Positions 18,412-27,164 of a DNA stretch of 64,000 nt are shown here, in pieces. A model generated the notes under the pieces. That model saw only the letters and a program-made list of their open reading frames with translations. It ran no database searches and had not been told where the DNA came from. Position 1 is the stretch's first letter. Every line of letters begins with the position of its first letter. The stretch lies in contig JAWKVZ010000004.1 of the NCBI GenBank assembly GCA_041397725.1, positions 1 to 64,000 of the forward strand, read 5' to 3'. The position numbers and the translations under genes are program-made. The stretch comes from JAGRKR01 sp041397725 (lineage in GTDB: Bacteria; Pseudomonadota; Alphaproteobacteria; Rhizobiales; Hyphomicrobiaceae).

Positions 18412-18616
18412 TTGATGGGCGCTGCCGCGCGGACGCCGGCCAGGTGGCAGGCTTATCCACCACTCGTTACACTCACAAATGCCACGCATCCCATTGATAT
18501 TCTTGCGATTTAAAAGGAAGCACAAGAGCGTTGCCCGGGCGGCGCTTGCGACCCTCGGTTCTGCCACTACACTCCGCGCCCATGACAAATGCGGTGAAGG
18601 CGGGGGTAGTCTCAAC

Positions 18617-20413
18617 ATGAAGCGGGAGTCCGGTGGACCGTGCCTTAGCGCGGTGTTCGTCGACTACGACAACATTTATCTGTCGCTCAAGCGCAAGAGC
18701 GAGGATGCGGCCAAGAAGTTTGCGAAAGACGCCGGGTCCTGGCTGCGCCAGATCGAGAGCGGACGCCTGATTACGCCGACCAATGGGCCGCAGTCGGACG
18801 TCAACCGGCGCATCGTGATGAACCGCTGCTACGGCAACCCCGTGCCGCGGCGCAACCCGCAGGACAACTCCACGGACATGAACTCGTTCCCGTTCGTGCG
18901 CCATCACTTCCTGCGCGCCGGGTTCGAGATCATCGACTGTCCGCCGCTGACGGCGCAGCTCAAGAACTCGTCGGATATCCGCATGGTCATGGATGTCCGC
19001 GATTTCCTGACGCACGAGACCTATTTCGACGAGTTCATCATCCTGTCGGGCGATGCGGATTTCACCCCCGTGCTGCACCGCCTCAGGGCGCATGCCCGGC
19101 GCACGGTGATCTTCGCGAACGACTACACGGCCGCCCCCTACACGGCCATCAGCGATGGCGAGGTGCGCGAGGCGGACCTACTGGCGTTCCTGGTCGATGG
19201 TCGCCTGCCCGGCGAGGAAGCGCCCGCCCTCGAGACCGATCGGCTGGACCCCGGCCACTACGACGCGATCCGTCGCGAGATCACCGAAGAGATCATGGCG
19301 AGCGTCAATGCTGCGACGGCGCCCGTGCCGATCGAGGCCCTGGCGGATCGCGCGCTGCGAGCCCTCGGACACGACCGCACGATCGGCACGAGCTGGGCCG
19401 GCTTCGGCGCCTTCCGTGCCTTCCTGCAGGCGAACCTGCCTGAAAGCCTCAAGCTTTCCGAGCAGCCGCCCTATGTCGTCTACGATCCGCGGCGGCACCT
19501 CGTCGACATCGGCGATATGCGGCCGGTGCGCACCGTCCCGCAGGAGCCGCCGTCCCCGACGCCGCCGATCCGCGTCTCCGCTCCCGTCGAGCCGCCGACG
19601 CGCGCCCTGCCCCCGGTGACGCGGCCGAGCTACGACGCCGAGCCGGCAGCGCCGCGCCCGATGGCCCATGCGCCGACCTACGAAGCGCCGCGCGCTCAGG
19701 CGGCACCGGCTCAGCCGGCCTCCGAGACCCCGCGCTCGCAGCCTCAAGCCCGCCCGCAGGCGGAGAACCCGTCGGCTCTGCAGCAGTCGATCGCGCGCAT
19801 CCACGAGGCCTGCCAGGCCCCGCCGCTCGCCCCGCCGGAATATCGCCAGTTGTTCGAGGCGATGAGCAGCGAGCTGACCGAGAACGGGCTGGCAGGGTCG
19901 CAGACCGTCAGCAACATCGCGCAGCGGGTGCAGAACACTGGTCTCGACGTGCGCCGCGACGACGTCCGCTTCGTGCTCGAGGTCATCAGCGAAGCCGACC
20001 CGTGGTTCGAGCAGGGCGTCTCCGCCAACCTGTTCGCCGGCCGCTTCCGCAACTTCGTCGTGGCGCGGTGTCGGAGCCAGGGCCTCAACCTGTCGGCCGA
20101 AGAGCTCGACCTCATCGATGCCTGGTTCGCTGGCGGCCAGCACGCGCCCCCCATAGCCAAGCGTCCGGTCGTCGAACCCGCAGGCTACACGCAATCCAGC
20201 GACGCGCGTCAGCCGCAGCGCACGACGCCGACCTCGACCCCCGGCCCGATGGCCGCGGAGCGCGAGCAGATCGAGCGCTGGTGGACGGAGCCGAGGCAGG
20301 CGACTGGCGGCGGCATCGCCGATACCAACCAGGGCCACACGGCACCGACCATGCCGGGCAGCGGCCTTGGCGACGAACTCCCGCGCATCGTGCGGTCACG
20401 CCAGCGCGGCTGA
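18617..20413 (+). CDS. NYN-domain (PIN-like nuclease fold) protein with LOTUS/OST-HTH-like segments
   Basis: This 598-residue protein has an N-terminal NYN domain (residues about 10-190). VFVDYDNIYLSL gives the first acidic cluster, then KNSSDIRMVMDV, and FIILSGDADFTPVLHRLR gives the catalytic-type Asp pair. NYN proteins of the LabA/MARF1 type are predicted RNA-cleaving enzymes. Residues about 215-300 (ITEEIMASVNAATAPVPIEA.. WAGFGAFRAFLQANL) resemble an OST-HTH/LOTUS RNA-binding domain. A Pro/Ala-rich linker follows (about 310-400), then a second helical region (about 400-510) and a disordered tail. ATG at 18617 follows GGGGG; the frame is open to an ATG at 18479, but those residues lie outside the domain. 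It is monocistronic and ends at a strong terminator. RNA substrate unknown. Confidence 0.82.
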   Translation: MKRESGGPCLSAVFVDYDNIYLSLKRKSEDAAKKFAKDAGSWLRQIESGRLITPTNGPQSDVNRRIVMNRCYGNPVPRRNPQDNSTDMNSFPFVRHHFLRAGFEIIDCPPLTAQLKNSSDIRMVMDVRDFLTHETYFDEFIILSGDADFTPVLHRLRAHARRTVIFANDYTAAPYTAISDGEVREADLLAFLVDGRLPGEEAPALETDRLDPGHYDAIRREITEEIMASVNAATAPVPIEALADRALRALGHDRTIGTSWAGFGAFRAFLQANLPESLKLSEQPPYVVYDPRRHLVDIGDMRPVRTVPQEPPSPTPPIRVSAPVEPPTRALPPVTRPSYDAEPAAPRPMAHAPTYEAPRAQAAPAQPASETPRSQPQARPQAENPSALQQSIARIHEACQAPPLAPPEYRQLFEAMSSELTENGLAGSQTVSNIAQRVQNTGLDVRRDDVRFVLEVISEADPWFEQGVSANLFAGRFRNFVVARCRSQGLNLSAEELDLIDAWFAGGQHAPPIAKRPVVEPAGYTQSSDARQPQRTTPTSTPGPMAAEREQIERWWTEPRQATGGGIADTNQGHTAPTMPGSGLGDELPRIVRSRQRG

Positions 20414-20438
20414 GCCACGAGGCCAGATGATCTCGAAG

Positions 20439-20472
20439 ACGCATCCCATCCTCAGGATGGGGTGCGTTTTTT
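20439..20472 (+). terminator. Strong intrinsic terminator of the NYN gene
   Basis: A 13-bp stem (ACGCATCCCATCC at 20439-20451, GGATGGGGTGCGT at 20455-20467, one wobble pair) with loop TCA is followed by six T residues. The loop and right arm overlap the 3' end of the convergent EamA gene, whose TGA stop codon is formed by the loop itself. Confidence 0.88.
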
Positions 20473-21366
20473 ATTGGGGCCGACGAGCAATTCGCGACTG
20501 GCGACGAGCGCGCCGGCCGAGATGGCCACGGCGGCCAGCCAGACGCTGGCTGTGGCCTGTCCCTGCCCCGTGAAGTTGAGCAGCAGCGTCGAGAGCAGCG
20601 GCGTGGCATAGGACGCGACGCCGAGAACGCGGATGTGGCCGTGCTTGACCCCGTCGTCCCATAGGAAAAACGCGAGGCCGACGGGGCCGACGCCCGCCGC
20701 GACAATGGCCAGCCAGGCTGTGGCGACGGCCGGCCAGACCGTCGTCTCGAGCGCCAGGTGCAGGCCGAGCGCGCCTAAGGCCGTTCCCGCGCAGTAGCCG
20801 GTCACCGCATGATTGGGAACGCCCGGAAACAGCCGCGAAGCCACCGAGTAGCTGGACCAGATGAAGGCCGAGGCGAATGCGGCGGCATACCCGGCGAAAC
20901 TGCCGCTCAACTGCGCGCGTTCACCCGCGCCCAGCAGCAGCACCGTCCCGGCGAAGCCGAGCAGCGCGCCAGCGAGGTGCCACCAGCGCAGCCGGCCGCC
21001 GCCGAGCGAGGCCGGCAGGAGACCCGACATCACCACGATCAGCAACGGCCAGGTGTAGTTGATGAGATTGGCCTCGACGGCAGGGGCCGCCGACAGCGAG
21101 AAGAAGTAGCAGGCGTGAAAGCCGAGCAGGCCGTAGATGCCCAGGACCCAGGCGCGGATGGGCACGCGCTGCAACTCCGCGAGCCGGACGCCCTGCCGCC
21201 ACCCCAGCAGCAGTCCGAGCACGGCCGCGATGGCGAACGTCATGGCGGCGAGTTGGAATGGCGGCACAGGGCGCGCCAGCGTGGTGAGCGTCGCCAGCCC
21301 CGCCCAGAGCACGATGGCGACGATTCCACGCAACGTCGCCGTGCGCGTGCTCTGCTGCGCCCTCAT
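20452..21366 (-). CDS. EamA/DMT-family transporter
   Basis: This 304-residue inner-membrane protein has about ten hydrophobic helices and two EamA repeats, typical of drug/metabolite exporters. It starts TATLRGIVAIVLWAGLATLT, and the second repeat begins near GYAAAFASAFIWSSYSVAS. The N-terminal pattern is similar to the YddG aromatic amino acid exporter group, but substrate cannot be assigned. It starts 12 bp downstream of the phaB stop codon on the same strand, so it may be co-transcribed with the PHA genes. The last codons and the stop lie inside the terminator hairpin of the convergent NYN gene. Confidence 0.85.
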   Translation of the reverse strand: MRAQQSTRTATLRGIVAIVLWAGLATLTTLARPVPPFQLAAMTFAIAAVLGLLLGWRQGVRLAELQRVPIRAWVLGIYGLLGFHACYFFSLSAAPAVEANLINYTWPLLIVVMSGLLPASLGGGRLRWWHLAGALLGFAGTVLLLGAGERAQLSGSFAGYAAAFASAFIWSSYSVASRLFPGVPNHAVTGYCAGTALGALGLHLALETTVWPAVATAWLAIVAAGVGPVGLAFFLWDDGVKHGHIRVLGVASYATPLLSTLLLNFTGQGQATASVWLAAVAISAGALVASRELLVGPNKKRTPS

Positions 21367-21378
21367 CGCAAGATCGCG

Positions 21379-22104
21379 TCAGATCAGGTACTGGCCACCG
21401 TTTGCGGTCAGCGTCGAGCCGGTGATGAAGCCGGCCTCGTCGGCCGCCAGGAACACGACACAGCGCGCGATCTCGGCGGGCTGTCCCAGTCGGCCCACGG
21501 GGATCTGGGGAATGATGGATTTCTCCAGCACCTCTTTCGGCACCGCCATGACCATCTCCGTGCCGATATAGCCGGGGCAGATCACGTTGACGGTAATGCC
21601 CTTGGCGGCGTTTTCCTGCGCCAGCGCCTTGGTGAAGCCGATGTCGCCCGCCTTCGCGGCCGAATAGTTGGCTTGTCCCATCTGGCCCTTCTGGCCATTG
21701 ATCGAGGAAATGTTGATGATGCGCCCGAAGTTGCGCTGGCGCATCCCCTCGATCACCTGACGCGTGACGTTGAAGAGCGAATTGAGATTGGTGTTGATCA
21801 CCGCGTACCACTGCTCGGCGGTCATGCGATGGAACATGCCGTCGCGCGTGATGCCGGCGTTGTTGACGAGCACGTCGACGGGTCCGACATCGGCGCTCAC
21901 CCGGGCGACGCCCTTCTCGCAGGCGGCATAGTCGCCCACGTCGAATTTGTAGACGGGGATGCCGTGCTCCGCCTGGAAGGCCTGCGCTACGCTGTCGTTG
22001 CCGGCATAGTTGGCCGCAACCCGATAGCCCTTCTGCTTCAACGCGACCGAAATGGCGGCTCCGATACCGCGCGTACCGCCCGTCACCAACGCAACTCTAG
22101 CCAT
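21379..22104 (-). CDS. phaB: Acetoacetyl-CoA reductase
   Basis: This 241-residue short-chain dehydrogenase reduces acetoacetyl-CoA to (R)-3-hydroxybutyryl-CoA with NADPH, the second step of polyhydroxybutyrate synthesis. It has the cofactor motif VTGGTRGIGAAIS at the N-terminus, NNAGITRD, and the catalytic Ser-Tyr-Lys set in NISSINGQKG and NYSAAKAG. The loops PGYIGTEMVMAVPKEVLE and QIPVGRLGQPAEIA are characteristic of PhaB. ATG at 22104 follows GAGGGAG; an upstream in-frame ATG at 22137 is less likely. It lies 97 bp downstream of phaA on the same strand. Confidence 0.95.
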   Translation of the reverse strand: MARVALVTGGTRGIGAAISVALKQKGYRVAANYAGNDSVAQAFQAEHGIPVYKFDVGDYAACEKGVARVSADVGPVDVLVNNAGITRDGMFHRMTAEQWYAVINTNLNSLFNVTRQVIEGMRQRNFGRIINISSINGQKGQMGQANYSAAKAGDIGFTKALAQENAAKGITVNVICPGYIGTEMVMAVPKEVLEKSIIPQIPVGRLGQPAEIARCVVFLAADEAGFITGSTLTANGGQYLI

Positions 22105-22201
22105 CAGCGCTTCGCTCCCTCGCACCGACCGTCGCACTTGTCATCCGCGCCCCCGGCCGCCGGTCGCTCCGGCCGAGAGCATCGTTCCGCTGGCAACGCC
22201 G

Positions 22202-23389
22202 TCAGTCGCGAGCCACGCACATGGCGACGCCCATGCCACCGCCGATGCACAGCGTAGCGAGTCCCTTCTTGGCGTTGCGCCGCTTCATCTCGTAGAGAAG
22301 CGTCGTCAGGACGCGCGCGCCCGAGGCGCCGATTGGATGGCCGAGCGCAATAGCACCACCATTGACGTTGACGTTCTCGGTATTCCAGCCGAGCCCCTTG
22401 TTGACCGCGCAGGCCTGGGCCGCGAACGCCTCGTTCGCCTCGATGAGGTCCAGATCCCCGACCGTCCAGCCGGCCTTCTCCAGCGCCTTCTTCGAGGCCG
22501 GGATCGGGCCGGTCCCCATGATCGAGGGATCGACGCCGGCATGTGCCCAGGAAACGATCCGCGCCAGCGGCGTGATTCCGCGGCGCTTCGCCTCGGCCGC
22601 ACTCATCAGCACCACAGCCGCCGCACCGTCGTTGATGCCGGAGGCGTTGGCAGCCGTCACCGTGCCGTCCCGCTCGAAAGCGGGGCGGAGCTTGCTGATG
22701 CCGTCGTAAGTGACGCCTTCCTTGATGTACTCGTCGTCCGAGACCACGACGTCTCCCTTGCGGGTCTTGATCGTCACCGGCGCGATCTCGTCCTTGAACT
22801 TGCCGGCCTTCTTGGCGGCCTCGGCCTTGTTCTGCGAGGCCACGGCGAACTGATCCTGCTCCTCGCGCGTGATCTGCCACTGGCGCGCGACGTTCTCCGC
22901 CGTCGTGCCCATGTGGTAGCCGTTGAAGGCATCCCACAGGCCATCCTTGATCATCGTATCGATGAACTTCAGATCACCCATCTTGGTGCCGTCGCGCAGA
23001 TGCGCACAGTGCGGCGACTGGCTCATGCTCTCCTGCCCACCGGCCACCACGATCGACGAGGAGCCGAGCTGGATCTGCTGGGCGCCAAGAGCGACGGCCC
23101 GCAGGCCCGAGCCGCACAGCTGGTTCATGCCCCAGGCCGGCGCATCAACGGGGATGCCCGCCGCGATCGCGGCCTGACGCGCGGGATTCTGGCCGGCGCC
23201 GGCTGCGAGAATCTGGCCCATGATGACCTCGGAAACGTCGCCGGGCTCGAGACCGGCCCGCTCTAGTGCCGCCTTGATCGCCACCTTGCCGAGCTCGTGC
23301 GCCGGCATGCCTGCGAGCGCTCCGTTGAACGAGCCAACCGGAGTACGGGCGGCGCTTGCGATGACGATCGTGTTGTCCTGCTGGCTCAT
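22202..23389 (-). CDS. phaA: Acetyl-CoA acetyltransferase (beta-ketothiolase)
   Basis: This 395-residue thiolase condenses two acetyl-CoA into acetoacetyl-CoA, the first step of polyhydroxybutyrate synthesis. The nucleophilic Cys is in NQLCGSGLRAV (about residue 89), the catalytic His in GHPIGASG and the second Cys near the C-terminus in GGGMGVAMCVA. NEAFAAQA is also conserved. ATG at 23389 has AGGAG 7 bases upstream; a TTG two codons earlier is in frame but too close to the ribosome binding site. It is divergent from phaR, whose product is expected to regulate PHA genes. The polymerase gene phaC is not in the window. Confidence 0.96.
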   Translation of the reverse strand: MSQQDNTIVIASAARTPVGSFNGALAGMPAHELGKVAIKAALERAGLEPGDVSEVIMGQILAAGAGQNPARQAAIAAGIPVDAPAWGMNQLCGSGLRAVALGAQQIQLGSSSIVVAGGQESMSQSPHCAHLRDGTKMGDLKFIDTMIKDGLWDAFNGYHMGTTAENVARQWQITREEQDQFAVASQNKAEAAKKAGKFKDEIAPVTIKTRKGDVVVSDDEYIKEGVTYDGISKLRPAFERDGTVTAANASGINDGAAAVVLMSAAEAKRRGITPLARIVSWAHAGVDPSIMGTGPIPASKKALEKAGWTVGDLDLIEANEAFAAQACAVNKGLGWNTENVNVNGGAIALGHPIGASGARVLTTLLYEMKRRNAKKGLATLCIGGGMGVAMCVARD

Positions 23390-23636
23390 TGCCAAACTCC
23401 TAAAGGCTGTTTGGAACCCGATCCGGCACGCATCCCGCGTCGTGATGATGCCGCACCGCGATGGCTTGATGGCGACGATAGCAGCTAGGGCTTCCGCGCC
23501 GCAATCGAGACCTCCGACGGATAAGCCTTCATGCTATCGAGCATTTGTCGCGCCGGCTCCACAAACCTATGGTGACTGGCACACCTAGCATGTTATCATT
23601 TCGCATTGCGGAAAAGCCTGAGGATTGGTTGCCAGC

Positions 23637-24290
23637 ATGCAAGAGAAGTCCTCGAAAGTGATCGACAAGCGCGAGCCTGCGGTCATCAAGAAATACGCGA
23701 ACCGGCGGCTCTACAATACCGAGACGAGCACGTACGTGACGCTCGACGACCTTGCCGAGATGGTGCGCTCGGAGCGCGACTTCATCGTCTACGACGCCAA
23801 GTCGGGAGATGACCTCACGCATTCCGTGCTGACGCAGATCATCGTCGAGCAGGAGAGCCGGGGCGGGCAGAGCCTGCTGCCGATCCGTTTCCTGCGGCAG
23901 CTCATCCGCTTCTACGGTGACAGCATCGAGCGGATGGTGCCGAGCTATCTCGAGGTCAGCCTGGATACGCTGACCAAGGAGCACGATCGTTTCCGCAAAC
24001 AGTTCGCCAGCGCTTTCGGCGCCAACGCCTTCGAGGCCATGCAGGAGCAGGCGCGCAAGAACCTCGCCATGTTCGAGCAGGCCATGTCGATGTTCACGCC
24101 TTTCGGCGCCGGCATGCCGCGCCAGCCCACCAAGGGCGACGAGGCGAAGCCCGCAGGTCAGCAGCGTGAGCCGGCGGCCGCGCCTGAGAAGGCCGACAAG
24201 GACAAGGACGATCTGGCCGAGCTCAAGGCGCAGCTCGCCCTCATGCAGGCCCAGATCAACAAGCTCGCGTCTGGTGACAAACAGAAGTAG
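23637..24290 (+). CDS. phaR: Polyhydroxyalkanoate synthesis repressor
   Basis: This 217-residue protein has the PHB/PHA accumulation regulator DNA-binding domain at residues about 15-75 (IKKYANRRLYNTETSTYVTL, then LAEMVRSERDFIVYDAKSG). The associated LLPIRFLRQLIRFYGDSIE region follows, then a Pro/Ala/Lys-rich linker and a C-terminal helix. In other bacteria PhaR binds both DNA and PHA granules, releasing phasin and pha promoters when polymer accumulates. The 247-bp divergent region with phaA is the likely target; it contains ATGCT-ATCG-AGCAT, but no certain operator was identified. ATG at 23637 is chosen over TTG at 23625 because GAGG is too close to the latter. Confidence 0.95.
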   Translation: MQEKSSKVIDKREPAVIKKYANRRLYNTETSTYVTLDDLAEMVRSERDFIVYDAKSGDDLTHSVLTQIIVEQESRGGQSLLPIRFLRQLIRFYGDSIERMVPSYLEVSLDTLTKEHDRFRKQFASAFGANAFEAMQEQARKNLAMFEQAMSMFTPFGAGMPRQPTKGDEAKPAGQQREPAAAPEKADKDKDDLAELKAQLALMQAQINKLASGDKQK

Positions 24291-24354
24291 TGGCGCCTGC
24301 CCGAGACGCTTGCGACGCGGCCGGCTCCGCTAGTCGCCGCCTGGGCAAAAGGCC

Positions 24355-26193
24355 TCAGATCCGGCCGACGACCATGGGGTGCTGGCGGCTGGCGGAGGCC
24401 AGCTCCGGCCGCCCGAAGTGGTAGCCCTGCATATACGTGACGCCGAAGCTGCGCAGCATGTCGCCGGTCTTCGCGTCGCCGACGCACTCCGCCACGGTCT
24501 CCATGCCACAGCTCGTGGCCAGCTCGATCATGGTCTTCATGAAGATGCGGTCGGTCTCGTCCTCGCAGAGATTGCGAGCGAAGGCGCCGTCGATCTTCAC
24601 CATGCCCGCACCGAGGCATTTGAGATTGCGGAACGACGTGTAGCCGGCCCCGAAATCGTCGATCGCCACGCGGCACCCGAGCTCCTTCAGAGTGTCGACA
24701 AACGTGATCGACTGATCGAGATCCTCGATGGCGGCCGTCTCCGTGATCTCGACGGTCAATCGCTCCGTCAGGTGCTTCTTGCCACCGGTCAGGCGATGCA
24801 GCGCGACCAGCCACTCGTGATCGGCGGTGGTCAGGCCCGAGACATTGATCGCCAGATGCAGCGACGGATCGAGCTTCAGCAGCCCGATAGCGAGCTCCAG
24901 GGCCCGGCGGTCGATCGGCCGCGATAAGCCGAGCTGCTCGGCGACATGGATGAACTCGCCGGCAGCGATGATGGAGCCGTCCGGCTGCTCGAGGCGCAAG
25001 AGGCATTCATAGAAGGCAATTTCCTGGTTCGACGCGCGCACGACCGGCTGCAACGCCGCCAGAATGCGGTTCTCGTTGAGGGCGTTGATGACCTCGTCGG
25101 CGATCTTGATGTTGCGCTGACGCTCCGATTCCTGGCTGGTCGAATGCTCGTAGCCAAGGAAGCGATCCTGCCGGCGCTGCTTGATCTTCTCGAGCGCCTC
25201 GAGCGCCCGCGAAACGGCGGCATTCACGGTGCCGGCCTGGTCGGGCAGCATCACGCCGCCTGCCGAGATGGTCGCGGAGAGCTGGCAGACAGAGGTCTGG
25301 ATGCTCATGTCGCGCACAGAGCGCATCAGACGCTCGGCTGCGAGTCGCATGGCACCGGGGCCACAGTCGTTGAGCACGATGCCGAACTTGTTCGACGAAT
25401 AGCGGCCGAGCGTATCGCCGCCCCGCAAGTGGCTCCGCAACTGGCGGCCGACCGCGGAGATCGTCTGATCCCCGACCTCGAAACCAAAGGCGTTGTTGAT
25501 GGCCGCCAGATTGTCGACGGCGGCGATCAGCAGGGCGCAGCTCTGGCCCGACGACTTCGCCCGATCGATGACGGCGCCCAGAGCCTCGATGAAGCGCACG
25601 CGGTTGAGCTGGCCGGTGAGCTCGTCGTGATCGCTGCGATAGAGAAGGCGCTGCTCCTCGGAATAGCGCTCGTTGATGACGCGCACGACGCCGCGGGCGC
25701 TGACGACGTTGCCGGCCTCGTCGCGCTGCCAGACGCCGTGCTCCTCGAGCCACAGCTCCGTCGAACAGCGACGTCCGCCCGGCATGAAGCGGTATTGTAT
25801 CCGATAACCCGACGCATCCCCGACCGGCGAGCCGACATGCTGCGCCACGGCGCTGTGCCGGCGCTCGATATGCTCCGGGGCGATCAGGAACTGGAATGCA
25901 GCCCCCGTGGCGATGCCGCGGATGCTGTGCGTGCCGAGAACCTCGGCGGCATTCGCCTCCCAGACCATGACGTCGTCGGCGAAGGTCCAGGTGTAGGCGG
26001 TCTCCTGCACGGCCGTGAGGATGGAGATGAGCGAGCTTGCAGAGCCCCCGTCGGACCCGGCCGCCTTGCCGTCCGCCCGACCGCCAACCCGCTTTGGGGG
26101 GCCGGGGGCAACGGCTGGCGCGCCGAGCGCCGGCTCCAGGCCGGGGGCGCTCGATCGTGGATCGACCGTTTCGAGCTCAATTGGCGCGCTCAC
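24355..26193 (-). CDS. GGDEF-EAL protein with degenerate GGDEF site
   Basis: This 612-residue cyclic di-GMP protein has a Pro/Ala-rich N-terminus, a PAS-like segment (about 60-180), a GGDEF domain (about 195-345) and an EAL domain (about 370-605). The cyclase signature reads SSNKF in place of GGDEF, so synthesis is unlikely. The inhibitory-site RxxD five residues upstream is kept (RGGDTLGRYSSNKF) and may bind c-di-GMP. The EAL signature is ECL, with its Glu intact. The other phosphodiesterase residues are visible: EITET, DDFGAGYTS, MVKIDG, the AE of AECVGD and QGYHFGRPE. It is probably a phosphodiesterase. GTG at 26193 has GGAG 5 bases upstream; GTG at 26208 is an alternative. It converges on phaR. 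Confidence 0.87.
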   Translation of the reverse strand: MSAPIELETVDPRSSAPGLEPALGAPAVAPGPPKRVGGRADGKAAGSDGGSASSLISILTAVQETAYTWTFADDVMVWEANAAEVLGTHSIRGIATGAAFQFLIAPEHIERRHSAVAQHVGSPVGDASGYRIQYRFMPGGRRCSTELWLEEHGVWQRDEAGNVVSARGVVRVINERYSEEQRLLYRSDHDELTGQLNRVRFIEALGAVIDRAKSSGQSCALLIAAVDNLAAINNAFGFEVGDQTISAVGRQLRSHLRGGDTLGRYSSNKFGIVLNDCGPGAMRLAAERLMRSVRDMSIQTSVCQLSATISAGGVMLPDQAGTVNAAVSRALEALEKIKQRRQDRFLGYEHSTSQESERQRNIKIADEVINALNENRILAALQPVVRASNQEIAFYECLLRLEQPDGSIIAAGEFIHVAEQLGLSRPIDRRALELAIGLLKLDPSLHLAINVSGLTTADHEWLVALHRLTGGKKHLTERLTVEITETAAIEDLDQSITFVDTLKELGCRVAIDDFGAGYTSFRNLKCLGAGMVKIDGAFARNLCEDETDRIFMKTMIELATSCGMETVAECVGDAKTGDMLRSFGVTYMQGYHFGRPELASASRQHPMVVGRI

Positions 26194-26717
26194 GTCCACT
26201 CCATTCACACGGAGCCTGGGCTGCGACGAACCCTCACGAAGGCAGGGCCGCTGCTGGCTGCCCCACATCCACCGAGGCGTCCGCCAGTCCGGCGGCCGAC
26301 CAACCCTCGAGATCTGGGGTCGCCGACGTCCAGGGCATGACAAATCACTGACTGTCCCCGTCCAAGGGGAGCGTAGGGACGAAGACTTAACAAGCTGAAA
26401 AGACGCGGGTTCCCGGATTAACACCCGAGGCCGCCAAAACGGCTGTGCCCTCACCTCGGAAAAATGAAAATCGTATCAAATTCAAAATGCTACGGCAGCA
26501 GTGAGAGTTCGCTAACCGTTCCGCGACTTGCCCACCCAAGCGCACATTGGGTCCGGCGGGCGCAAGGGATAAGGGGCGCGGCGCACTCAGACGCAAAGTG
26601 GCCCCGGGAGATGCTGTCCCGGGGCCGTTTGCACCTTGCAGTCGGCCATTTCCAGCCGGAGCGTACGTCACGACCTCGAGGCGGCGCCACGGCGCAACCC
26701 TCGAAGCCGCTCATACT
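26194..26717. other. Intergenic region with a large hairpin
   Basis: About 520 bp between the GGDEF-EAL gene and the small membrane protein gene (both minus). Apart from the hairpin at 26593-26632, only shadow reading frames are present. The promoter of the GGDEF-EAL gene should lie here; a locally AT-rich patch is at about 26450-26500. Confidence 0.45.
26593..26632 (-). terminator. Large GC-rich hairpin, probable terminator
   Basis: GGCCCCGGGA (26600-26609) pairs perfectly with TCCCGGGGCC (26617-26626) around a 7-base loop. The stem is extended outside by GCAAA (26593-26597) and TTTGC (26628-26632). It lies 86 bp downstream of the small membrane protein gene on the minus strand. No long T-run follows, so Rho-independent termination may be partial. 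Confidence 0.5.
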
Positions 26718-27164
26718 CTAGTCGCCGCCGCCGAATCCGATGTCTCGCCGCGCCACGCGTATGCCGATCGTGTATCCGGCGATCACATCTATAAGCGTCA
26801 GGATCGTGATGAAGAAGAAGAGCGAGGTCGCAGCCTGCGGGACCACCAGGAACTCGATCAGGCAGATGATGAAGACGATCATCGAAAGGGCATGATCGGT
26901 TATCGCCGCCGTGCCGGTATAGGTCGCCTTGATCAGCTCGACGAAGAAGAGCAGCAGCGTGATCAGCAGGATCAGGTCGCCGATCGTGAACTTCCACACG
27001 CCTCCCTTGAGCATGGGAACCGAGACCAGGATCTTGCAGAATACCGGCGCGGTCGAGCCACACGCCTGGATAGCCTCCGGCGTACCCTGGCCGCCGAGAA
27101 ACGCCACGACATTGTAGAGAATGAGCGCGATAACGATAAGCGGCAGTGACCTGATAGACAGCAT
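26718..27164 (-). CDS. Small membrane protein of unknown function
   Basis: This 148-residue protein has four hydrophobic segments: LPLIVIALILYNVVAFLGG, then GDLILLITLLLFFVELI, SMIVFIICLIEFLVV and FFFITILTLIDVIAGYTIG. The loop after the first helix has two cysteines (ACGSTAPVFC) that would face the periplasm if the N-terminus is cytoplasmic. The C-terminus ends ARRDIGFGGGD. ATG at 27164 follows AAGGAGG with ideal spacing; the frame is open upstream without protein character. No family is recognised and no functional partner is adjacent. It stands alone between an rpmF-type gene and the GGDEF-EAL gene. Confidence 0.8.
   Translation of the reverse strand: MLSIRSLPLIVIALILYNVVAFLGGQGTPEAIQACGSTAPVFCKILVSVPMLKGGVWKFTIGDLILLITLLLFFVELIKATYTGTAAITDHALSMIVFIICLIEFLVVPQAATSLFFFITILTLIDVIAGYTIGIRVARRDIGFGGGD

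Noticed and set aside
23390..23636. PhaR operator between phaA and phaR
   Set aside because: A short ATGCT/AGCAT dyad and some TGC-rich bases are present, but no match to a described PhaR site was strong enough to annotate.
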